From Akkermansiaceae bacterium (lineage in GTDB: Bacteria; Verrucomicrobiota; Verrucomicrobiia; Verrucomicrobiales; Akkermansiaceae): 64,000 bases of DNA. Below, piece after piece: positions 35,416 through 43,148 of this stretch. The notes below the pieces were generated by a model that was not told where the DNA came from, did no database searches, and worked only from the letters and a program-made list of their open reading frames with translations. Location: positions 62,001 through 126,000 of the forward strand of contig JAPKCM010000001.1 in assembly GCA_028822935.1 (NCBI GenBank), in the 5' to 3' direction. Made by a program: the position numbers and the translations under genes. Each line of letters starts with the position of its first letter. Position 1 is the first letter of the stretch.

Positions 35416-37592
35416 AATCCTGCTTTTTTGAGCGCTTCGACGATTTTATTGGCCTCCGAGGCGATCTCGCTTTCGGGGTAGTCGTTGATGAGTTGTTCAA
35501 ACTTGCGGCGGGCCTCCGGCTTGCGTTTGAGTTTGTAGAGACAGCGACCGTAGTTGAAGAGGATGACGTCGAGGAAGTTCGCGTCGGGGTGGTCTGAAAG
35601 GACGTTCTCGAAGACATCGACGGCCCGGGCGTAGTCTTCTTTCTTGTAATAAAAGGCAGCCATTTTGGCGACTGAGTCTCCGACCCGGCCGGAGTCGGGG
35701 AATTGTTCGTAAACTTTCTGGTAGGCGAGGAAGGCCTTCTCGAAGAGCTGCGCGGATTGGCCGGCGGTTGCCTTCAGCGCCATTTCTTCGTAACATTCGC
35801 CGGTGAAAAATTGGCCTTCGCCCCGCAATGGGCTGGTAGGGAGCTTGGCAATACTGGAGTAGAGGCTGATGGCACGCGGGAAGTTCTCACGCTTTCGTTC
35901 GACGTGGGCTTGTTGCAACATCGCTTCGTCCACGAAGGAGCTGGCGGGGAATTCGTTGAGGAGGCGACGGCTCATGCCGAGGGCCAGGTCGAGTTTATCC
36001 ATCGCAAAGTAGATTCGCCAAAGTTGCACGTAGGTTTCCTCGAGGAGCTTGCCGCCGACCTCGCGAGCCTGTGCGTGAATCTCTTCACAGACATCGAGGG
36101 CCTCGGTGTATTTCAAGTCGGCTTTGTCGTTGAGCCCGAATTCCTTATAGTAGTTGCCGACCTCGGTGAGGGCCGAGGCGGTTCGGAGTTGGGTTTTGAG
36201 GCGGAGTTCCTCGTCGGAAATATCGGTGCGGGTGACGCGGACTTCGCCGAGGTTTCCCTCAATAATCCTGGTTTCCGCAGTGCGAACGATTGCGCCCTCG
36301 CTGAGGTTTTGGTCGTCGCGATAGATCAGGCGGATCGTCTGGCCGGGTTCGCCGGTGAGGGTGTCTTTGGCGGTGCCGAGGCGGAGGGGGATGGCGAGAC
36401 GGAAGGTGCCTTTTTGCTCTTGTTCCCGCAGAGTCACGGGGACTGCGCGGACCATGAGGAGCGGATCGATTTGCGATTTGATATCTTCGCCTTCCGGTCC
36501 TTCGGTGAGCTCTCCGCTGGCGACGCGCTTGGCGAGTTCATCGTCGATTTCGTCAGCCGTTTTGCGTCGAAAAATTTGGATCGTGGCCTCGATTCTGTCC
36601 GCTCCTTCGGTGGTATCGTGATCGGCGTCGGTGACCTGGAGGTGGAGTGATTTTCCGAGGACGGCGGCGGGGAGGTCGCGGAGATAGGACCCGTCGGTGA
36701 TGCGGGCGACTCCGTTGCCTACGACGACAACTTCTTTGAGGCGTTTTTCGTCGAAGCTTTTCTCGGCGGTGTGGGCGTCGATGTAAGTGACGGTGATTTT
36801 GTCACCTCCGCGGACTTCGAGAGTTCCGTTGTTCGGCACTGCTTTGTCGAGGCGAGTGGGGATGCGGCCTAAGGCGATGCGCGCATTTCGTCCGACTGGA
36901 TCACAGAAGAGGGTTTCTTCGTCACCGCCTTTGGTGCGACAACGGACTTCGATCTTGGTGCCTGGTTCAAGAATGGCGAAGTCCTGATCATCGATCTTGA
37001 CATAGAGGCGTTTGCCCGCTTCGACTTTTTCGACAAGCGAGTCTTTGGATGAGAGAGCGGTGCCCACTTTTTCGAGGGCTTCGATGGCCCGGCTGTAGTG
37101 GTCGAGTTTGAAATGACCGAGGCCGATATAGTAATAGGCTTCATTGACCTCGGGGGAGGTGGGGAACTTTTCAATGACGTCACGCATGATGCTGAAGCAC
37201 TTCCCGTAGTTACCGGCTTCGTAGAAACAGGTGCCGGTATTCAGGAAGGCGTAGGCGCGTTTTTCATCGTTTTCGTTGCTCTCGATTGCGGCGGCTTCGT
37301 AGTGGAGCCGGGCTTTGTCGAAGTCCTTGATTTCCTTGAGGAGATGATCACCGAGGCGCAGATGGGCTTCGAAGCGAAGCTGGCTGCGCGGGTAGCGCTC
37401 GACCACCGATTCCCAAACCTCGAGGGCTTTTTCGTTTTCCCCGAGTTCAAGGCGGGCATCGCCAGCTTGCAAGAGCTTGCGGGCCGCGCGGTCCTCGATG
37501 ATGGAGCCGCGCTCAAGGGGTTTCTGCGATTGGGCGAGGAGTGGCAGGGCGAGGAAAAGAGGGAGGAAGAGGGGAGCGATGAAGTGACTCAT
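35412..37592 (-). CDS. Secreted TPR protein with two repeated beta domains
   Basis: 726 residues. Signal peptide MSHFIAPLFLPLFLALPLLA. TPR fills about 35-190 (ALEVWESVVERYPRSQLRFE, FLNTGTCFYEAGNYGKCFSI) and 470-726 (AVDVFENVLSDHPDANFLDV, KFEQLINDYPESEIASEANK). Between them are two copies of the beta domain found in the giant downstream protein, near 200-280 (VKIDDQDFAILEPGTKIEV, GGDKITVTYIDAH) and 315-445 (LQVTDADHDTTEGADRIEA, GQTIRLIYRDDQN). It is thus a short version of the giant: TPR, beta domains, TPR. It overlaps the giant gene by 4 nt and starts 5 bp after the DUF1501 stop, which ties it to the cytochrome-c/DUF1501 pair. Confidence 0.87.
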   Translation of the reverse strand: MSHFIAPLFLPLFLALPLLAQSQKPLERGSIIEDRAARKLLQAGDARLELGENEKALEVWESVVERYPRSQLRFEAHLRLGDHLLKEIKDFDKARLHYEAAAIESNENDEKRAYAFLNTGTCFYEAGNYGKCFSIMRDVIEKFPTSPEVNEAYYYIGLGHFKLDHYSRAIEALEKVGTALSSKDSLVEKVEAGKRLYVKIDDQDFAILEPGTKIEVRCRTKGGDEETLFCDPVGRNARIALGRIPTRLDKAVPNNGTLEVRGGDKITVTYIDAHTAEKSFDEKRLKEVVVVGNGVARITDGSYLRDLPAAVLGKSLHLQVTDADHDTTEGADRIEATIQIFRRKTADEIDDELAKRVASGELTEGPEGEDIKSQIDPLLMVRAVPVTLREQEQKGTFRLAIPLRLGTAKDTLTGEPGQTIRLIYRDDQNLSEGAIVRTAETRIIEGNLGEVRVTRTDISDEELRLKTQLRTASALTEVGNYYKEFGLNDKADLKYTEALDVCEEIHAQAREVGGKLLEETYVQLWRIYFAMDKLDLALGMSRRLLNEFPASSFVDEAMLQQAHVERKRENFPRAISLYSSIAKLPTSPLRGEGQFFTGECYEEMALKATAGQSAQLFEKAFLAYQKVYEQFPDSGRVGDSVAKMAAFYYKKEDYARAVDVFENVLSDHPDANFLDVILFNYGRCLYKLKRKPEARRKFEQLINDYPESEIASEANKIVEALKKAGF

Positions 37593-37597
37593 ATTTT

Positions 37598-38851
37598 TCA
37601 GGCGAACAATTCGTGGATGGGAGTCGCGCCCTTCGGGACGACGCGCATCGGGCGGCCTTGGGGAGTGAAGAGTTCTTTATCTTGGTTGATTCCAAGGGCA
37701 TGGCACATGGTGGCGTGGAGGTCAGAAACTTTGACTGGGCGTTCGGCGGGAGCCATGCCGTCTTCGTCCGAGGCACCGACGATGGAACCTCCCTTGATGC
37801 CGCCGCCGGCCATCATGGCGCTAAAGCAGCGAGCCCAGTGATCGCGTCCGCCGCCGTCGTTGATACGGGGGGTGCGTCCGAATTCGCTGAGGACTACCAC
37901 GAGCGTTTTGCTGAGCATGCCGTTCGCCTTGAGGTCGGAAAGGAGAGATGCGATGGCGGGGTCCATCGCGGCGCCGTGGTTGCGCATGGCGTCGAAGATG
38001 TTGCCGTGATTGTCGAAACCGCCGCGGTTGACTTGCACGAAGCGGACTCCTTTTTCGACGAGGCGTCGGGCCAATAAGGCTCCGCGTCCGAACTCGGTGT
38101 CGCCGTATTTCGCGACTGTTTTGGGATCTTCATCTTCGAGTTCGAAGGCCTTCAGGGCGGGGCTCTCCATGAGATTAACGGCGTCCTTTAAGGCGGTCTG
38201 GGAGGCTTTTAGTTCCTTTGATCCTTTCTCGCCGGAGGTGCGGGCGTTCATTTTTTCGAGGATCTGGAGACGTTGCATTCCACGGGCGTGGCTGATGCCT
38301 TCGGGAAAGGCGAGGTAGGGGTCTTTTTGGCCGGGACGGCCGACAAAGTAGGCTTCACACTGCTGCCCGAGATAGCCGGCACGGGCCGGTTGCCCGCTGA
38401 TGCTGACGAGGGCTGGGAGGTCGCCGAGTGGTTCGCGTTCGTGCACCACCAATGAGCCGAGGCCGGGGTGCATGATGTTGGGCGATTGGTTGAATCCGGT
38501 TTGGAGTTCATACTGCGCCCGGCCGTGGTCGCCATTGGTTCCGGCAATGGAACGAATGAGCGCGCCGTGATGCATTTGCTTGGCAAGTTGCGGAAAAATT
38601 TCCGAGATCTCCATGCCATCCACAGAGGTCTTGATGGGATTGAACTCGCCCTGAACCTTGCGGCCGGGCTTAGGATCCCAAGTGTCGAGGTGACTCATGC
38701 CACCGCTGTTCCAAAAGAGAATAACATGCTCGGCCTGAGCTCTACTGGGAGCGGTTTGGGCCAAAAGTTGGCTGATGGGCATGCCGAGGAGGCTCGCACT
38801 GAAGGTTTTCAGCATGCGGCGTCGGTTGATTTGGTAATCGTTACAGGACAT
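37598..38851 (-). CDS. DUF1501 protein with Tat-like signal
   Basis: 417 residues from the ATG at 38851. A twin-arginine-like leader NRRRMLKTFSASLLGMPISQ starts near 9. The core has HVILFWNSGGMSHLDTWDPK, SIAGTNGDHGRAQYELQTGF, RLVEKGVRFVQVNRGGFDNH, VVLSEFGRTPRINDGGGRDH and a MMAGGGIKGG turn, the DUF1501 pattern. It lies 19 bp after the cytochrome-c gene and 5 bp before the 726-residue TPR gene, all in one direction. The paralogue at 20579-22027 has the same motifs but a longer middle. Confidence 0.92.
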   Translation of the reverse strand: MSCNDYQINRRRMLKTFSASLLGMPISQLLAQTAPSRAQAEHVILFWNSGGMSHLDTWDPKPGRKVQGEFNPIKTSVDGMEISEIFPQLAKQMHHGALIRSIAGTNGDHGRAQYELQTGFNQSPNIMHPGLGSLVVHEREPLGDLPALVSISGQPARAGYLGQQCEAYFVGRPGQKDPYLAFPEGISHARGMQRLQILEKMNARTSGEKGSKELKASQTALKDAVNLMESPALKAFELEDEDPKTVAKYGDTEFGRGALLARRLVEKGVRFVQVNRGGFDNHGNIFDAMRNHGAAMDPAIASLLSDLKANGMLSKTLVVVLSEFGRTPRINDGGGRDHWARCFSAMMAGGGIKGGSIVGASDEDGMAPAERPVKVSDLHATMCHALGINQDKELFTPQGRPMRVVPKGATPIHELFA

Positions 38852-38870
38852 TTTTTGAAGGGAGATGAAA

Positions 38871-41354
38871 TTAAGGGAGGAAGCGGAATTCGTTGGAGTT
38901 GATAAGGGCCCAGCGGAGGTCGGCCATGCCTTGGGAATCGTCATTGACGATGGCGCGGGCGTCGGATTTTTCTTCGGGAGTTGGGAGGCGGGTCAGGATT
39001 TCTTGGTATGCCCAATCGATGGCGAGGTTTTGGTCTTTTTTCAGGAGATGATGAAGGGGTTCCAAGGTGCCGACGCGGGAGGCTTCGTGAGTCATGCGAC
39101 CGTTGAGCATCATGAGTTGTTGGCGGAGTGAGGATGCTTCATCGCGGAATTCACCGAGTCCAGTGCGGGCCGGTTGGCCGAAGACGCGGAGGAAATGCGC
39201 GGGCGGAGCGGGGGTGGCCATGCGCATGGCGCTGTCGAAACGGGGGTTGTCATCCACTGTTTCGGTGACCGTCTCAGTTTTGTATTTCATCACCTTGCGC
39301 TGCTCGTCTTTTTGCATAGCGGCCATTTCCTCGGCTTTGATTTGCTCGTCAGACTTTTCTCGCATCGATACGAGTTCGGTTTGTTCCTTACTGCTGAGGA
39401 TAGAACTGAAGTCGATCTTCAGTGATGATTCGAGGTCGTATCCGTCACCGCGCATGGCGGGTTGCCCGGCCATCGTCGTTACTTTCTCTGCGTCTCCTGC
39501 TTCGACCATCGTGAATTCTCCGGTTGCGATCTGGATCTCACGGGAGACCTGTTTGTTGTTCGCGCCTTTTGGCCATTTGAAATCCCCGAGGTGTCCGGCG
39601 ACGACGATGCTGTCGTAGAGGACTTCCCCGAGCATCCGGCGGGACGGGGCGGCCGCGAAATTCAATTCGCTTTTTTCGCGTAATTCGAAGGGAGTGTCGG
39701 CGGGTAGGGCGGAGCGGCGGTAGACGTCGGAGAGGGTGATGATCCGTATCAGAGTCCGGAAATCATAGCCGCTGGCGATGAACTCCTGCGCGAGGAAGTC
39801 GAGCGTGGTGGGATGATGTAGTCCGTTGTAGTCGGAAAAGTTGTCGAGCGGTTCAACGAAACCGTGACCGATCAATTCGGCCCAGACACGGTTGACGAAG
39901 GCCCTAGCAAAGTAGTCGTTGCGGGGATCGGTGATGAGTTGCGCCAGTTGATCACGTAGTTCGCTGGAGCGGTAGAGGTCGCCATGGACGTTCAGCTTTT
40001 GGCTTTCCTTTTTAGCCTCCTCCAGCACCGGATCGATGGGCCGTCCGACATTTGGTTCGACGGCATCGAGGAGGGCGTCGAGGGAGGCGGTATCATCATC
40101 GGTGGAGTTCTTCTGCTCTTGCGAGAGACGAACCGCTTCAAAGCGTTGGATGTGGTGGGGAGTTTTTTCGAAGTGGCCTAACTGGAAGGGAAATCGTGGC
40201 TTGACTGGTTTGCGGTCACGAGCTTCGGCCTTATCCTCGGGCGGCCAGAGGACCGTCATTTCGTTTCCTTCCGTGGTGTAGACTGACCCGCCACGGCGTC
40301 GGCTCTCCATCTTTTTGGTTTTGCCAAAGAAGGCGGCGAGGTCGTAGAAATCTTTCTGGGCCCAGTCATCGAAGGGATGGTCGTGGCACATCGCGCAGCC
40401 GATCTGAACCCCAAGGAAAATCTGTGAGGTGGCAGCTGCGAGTTCCATGGGTTGGGCATCATCGCCCAAAATATATCCGACTGCCGGATTCGAATTGGCC
40501 CGTCCTGAGGCGCTGATGAGCTCCCGAACCAAGACATCGTAGGGTTTTTTCTGTTCGATGGATCCGTGGAGGTAGGCGAGTAATTGATTGCCTCCGGTAA
40601 CGTTGGAGCGGACTCGTAACATGTCGGCCATGAAGACCGTCCAGCGGTCCGCGAAGCGCGGCTGGGAGGTGAGTTTTGCAATGAGCTTCGTCTGTCGATT
40701 TTCGCCCCAGCCTTCATACTCCCGAACTTCGTTCATCGTCGGAATCCGGCCGATGAGGTCGATGGTGGATCGTCGGAGAAAGGCCGCGTTATTGAGAGTT
40801 TGCGTGGTGACGACTCCGGTGCCGGCATTTTCCCGCCGCAGGATATCGTCGAGCATCGCCGCAGCCTCGATGTTCGAGCCAGGGGCCTTCTGTGGCAGGG
40901 CGACCCGTTTGGGCGCTTCCGGCTTCCGCTCGGTGAGAGTTACACCTTTCGGCCATTTTGCACCGGCTTCGACCCAAGCATCCAGAAGGGCGACTTCCTC
41001 GGGTTTTAAAGCCCGTCCTTCATCCGGCATCACTCCTTCGTCGATCGGGCGGAGATGGATTCGGACCAAAAGCTCGCTCTTTGCGGAATCGCCCGGCACG
41101 ACAGCGTCGGCAGTATCTCCGCCTTCCAAGAATTTCTCATGCGTATCCATTCGCAGCCCTCCCTTGATCTTTGATGCTGTATGACAGCGCACGCAATTAC
41201 TTTCTAGGATAGGCTGGATCTGCTTTCGAAAGTCCGGGGCAGCGGCTAAAACGGGCGAAACCGCTGCCAGAACGCTCAGAAAGAGAATGATGAAATGTAG
41301 TTGGCTCAAGGTGTGAGGAATTACGAATGAACTTCCAAAGATTCTAACAACCAC
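38871..41354 (-). CDS. Secreted cytochrome-c/DUF1549/DUF1553 protein
   Basis: 827 residues from the GTG at 41354; a TTG at 41309 just before the hydrophobic stretch is an alternative, and no in-frame ATG exists before the signal peptide (HFIILFLSVLAAVSPVLA). The haem motif CVRCH is at 54-58. DUF1549 follows with IDLIGRIPTMNEVREYEGWG and CAMCHDHPFDDWAQKDFYDL, giving a second CxxCH; DUF1553 has RNDYFARAFVNRVWAELIGH and LDFLAQEFIASGYDFRTLIR. It has a methionine- and lysine-rich insert near 630-690 (DEQIKAEEMAAMQKDEQRKV) absent from the 997-residue paralogue. First gene of the long minus-strand cluster. Confidence 0.9.
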   Translation of the reverse strand: MVVRIFGSSFVIPHTLSQLHFIILFLSVLAAVSPVLAAAPDFRKQIQPILESNCVRCHTASKIKGGLRMDTHEKFLEGGDTADAVVPGDSAKSELLVRIHLRPIDEGVMPDEGRALKPEEVALLDAWVEAGAKWPKGVTLTERKPEAPKRVALPQKAPGSNIEAAAMLDDILRRENAGTGVVTTQTLNNAAFLRRSTIDLIGRIPTMNEVREYEGWGENRQTKLIAKLTSQPRFADRWTVFMADMLRVRSNVTGGNQLLAYLHGSIEQKKPYDVLVRELISASGRANSNPAVGYILGDDAQPMELAAATSQIFLGVQIGCAMCHDHPFDDWAQKDFYDLAAFFGKTKKMESRRRGGSVYTTEGNEMTVLWPPEDKAEARDRKPVKPRFPFQLGHFEKTPHHIQRFEAVRLSQEQKNSTDDDTASLDALLDAVEPNVGRPIDPVLEEAKKESQKLNVHGDLYRSSELRDQLAQLITDPRNDYFARAFVNRVWAELIGHGFVEPLDNFSDYNGLHHPTTLDFLAQEFIASGYDFRTLIRIITLSDVYRRSALPADTPFELREKSELNFAAAPSRRMLGEVLYDSIVVAGHLGDFKWPKGANNKQVSREIQIATGEFTMVEAGDAEKVTTMAGQPAMRGDGYDLESSLKIDFSSILSSKEQTELVSMREKSDEQIKAEEMAAMQKDEQRKVMKYKTETVTETVDDNPRFDSAMRMATPAPPAHFLRVFGQPARTGLGEFRDEASSLRQQLMMLNGRMTHEASRVGTLEPLHHLLKKDQNLAIDWAYQEILTRLPTPEEKSDARAIVNDDSQGMADLRWALINSNEFRFLP

Positions 41355-41687
41355 GACAGGAAAAGAAACCTTTCGTTTCCCCTGGGCTTAATCGGAAGGT
41401 TACAATCTCCACGAAGATCGTCTCAAAGCAGCGCTGCTCTTCTCCTTGTAAAATGTCACCGATCATTCCCCCTGCAGCATCCGTGGCGATGCACGAATCC
41501 GAAGTTCGGGGGATGGCACAGATTACAAAGTCATTTGAAGGGTCGGGCCAGGTTTGCTGTCGCTGGATGCCAGAGCGGTTTTTGATCGAAATGACCTCTT
41601 CCTCTCCGTCAAGTGTCGGATTACTGGGAGGGAGCTTAGGCAACGAAACCGAGACTATGTAATCGGGGCTTGGTAAGAGGAGAAGGC
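41355..41687. other. Intergenic region with a possible gene-end fragment
   Basis: 333 bp between the PQQ-type gene stop and the cytochrome-c start. A minus-strand frame ending at 41344 reads DYIVSVSLPKLPPSNPTLDG and later FVICAIPRTSDSCIATDAAG, then EEQRCFETIFVEIVTFRLS. It looks protein-like but has no start codon with a ribosome-binding site and no recognised family. It may be a small orphan gene or the tail of a lost one. Its stop lies just inside the start of the cytochrome-c gene. Confidence 0.3.
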
Positions 41688-43001
41688 TTACTTCCTGATG
41701 CAATAGATCCGAGCAGAGGTGCGGAGGAGGAGGCTTTTTCCGGCGATGGCAGGAGTGGCCATGCCCATGTCGTCTTCGGCGAGTTGGTTGGTGTGAAGGA
41801 GTTCGAAATCCTTTCCCGCTTTGCATACATTGGTGCCCCCGTCTTCGTTGAAGCAGAAGATTTTTCCTTGGTAAGCCCAAGGTGATGCGGTGAATCCGGT
41901 GGATCCGGGGAGGCGTTGTTTGCGGTAGATCTCTGCTCCGGTTTTGGGATCGAGGGCGGAGAGGTAGCCTCGGTCGAGGAGAATGTAGATTTGATCCTCG
42001 TAGAGGAGAGTTGAGGGATTGTAGGGCGCGGCCTTCCAACTGCTCCAGGCGATGTATTTGTTAGAAGTGTTTTTTGAACTTACCGAGATGTCACCTTGGG
42101 CACCGGGGCGGATCGCGTAGAGCGGTCGGGACTTGTCGCCGACATAACCCGAGGAAAGGTAGAGCAAGCCGTCGTGAGAATACGGCGTAGCGATGGTGAT
42201 ACTGGACATGCCTTTTAAGGACCAGATTTCCTTACCGAGGAGGTCGTAAGAACAGGTGCGACCCGATCCGGGGACGACGATTTCAGTGCGTTGTTTATTT
42301 TGCCAAATGTAGGGATTGGACCAGTTGGACTTTTCTTGGCGGGGTGTTTTCCAGATTTCCCTGCCGGTCTCCTTTTGGAGGGCGATCAGAGAAGACTCTT
42401 CTTCGTTGTCGTTGACGAGATAAAGGTGGTCTTTGTGCAGAACGGGCGAAGAGGCGGTTCCCCATCCATAGCGAGTTTTGTAGGCGGGTACTTCACGGGA
42501 CCAGTTTAGTTCTCCTTCAAAGTCCAGGGCATAGAGTCCCTGACCACCGAAATAGCAGTAAACAAGCTTGCCATCGGTGACCGGAGTCTCAGAAGCGTAG
42601 GAGTTTTTAAGATGGATGGAAGACTTGGGTTTTCCACGATGGACTTCCTTGTCCCAGAGAACTTTTCCGGAATCCAGATCGAGGCAGAGAACTTTCCAAA
42701 GATGAATGGATTCGGGAATGTCGGGGCGGTTTCCACCGAAATAGAGCCCTTTCTTAGGGTTTTCGGTATCGCCCAAGTTGACGACGGTGGTGAGGAAGAC
42801 CCGCTTGCCCCAAACGACAGGGCTGGACCACCCCCGGCCGGGGATGTCGGTTTTCCAGGCGACGTTTTCGGTGCTGGACCAGGTGTCGGGAAGGCTGGGG
42901 TTTTCGGAGATACCGCGGGAGTCGGCCCCGCGGAAGGCTGGCCAATTTTCCTGGCCGGGAAGTGGGAGCAGAAGGGTGAGGAAGAGGAGGAATGGGCGCA
43001 T
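41688..43001 (-). CDS. Secreted PQQ-like beta-propeller protein
   Basis: 437 residues from the ATG at 43001, with signal peptide MRPFLLFLTLLLPLPGQ. The mature N-terminus ENWPAFRGADSRGISENPSL is the standard opening of this group in Planctomycetes and Verrucomicrobia. Propeller blades contain repeated tryptophan-docking strands: VLCLDLDSGKVLWDKEV, GLYALDFEGELNWSREVPAY, LIALQKETGREIWKTPRQ and YLSALDPKTGAEIYRKQ. No quinone-binding residues can be assigned, so enzyme activity is uncertain; BamB-like scaffolding is equally possible. It is divergent from the alpha-2-macroglobulin gene across 147 bp. Confidence 0.88.
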   Translation of the reverse strand: MRPFLLFLTLLLPLPGQENWPAFRGADSRGISENPSLPDTWSSTENVAWKTDIPGRGWSSPVVWGKRVFLTTVVNLGDTENPKKGLYFGGNRPDIPESIHLWKVLCLDLDSGKVLWDKEVHRGKPKSSIHLKNSYASETPVTDGKLVYCYFGGQGLYALDFEGELNWSREVPAYKTRYGWGTASSPVLHKDHLYLVNDNEEESSLIALQKETGREIWKTPRQEKSNWSNPYIWQNKQRTEIVVPGSGRTCSYDLLGKEIWSLKGMSSITIATPYSHDGLLYLSSGYVGDKSRPLYAIRPGAQGDISVSSKNTSNKYIAWSSWKAAPYNPSTLLYEDQIYILLDRGYLSALDPKTGAEIYRKQRLPGSTGFTASPWAYQGKIFCFNEDGGTNVCKAGKDFELLHTNQLAEDDMGMATPAIAGKSLLLRTSARIYCIRK

Positions 43002-43148
43002 AAAATAAACGATTCTCAAGAGAGAATCGTTCTTTTGGCCGAAAGGCGAACAAAGAATGCTGAGAGATTTCTGAGAAAGATTGATTTTAGATGTCACAAA
43101 TACGGACTCCGGGGCCAATATGGTGTTGTAGTCATTCCGTTTTATCTT

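Noticed and set aside
42612-43148. N-terminal extension of the macroglobulin gene
   Set aside because: It runs antisense to the PQQ-type gene and would bury the signal peptide that starts at 43149.
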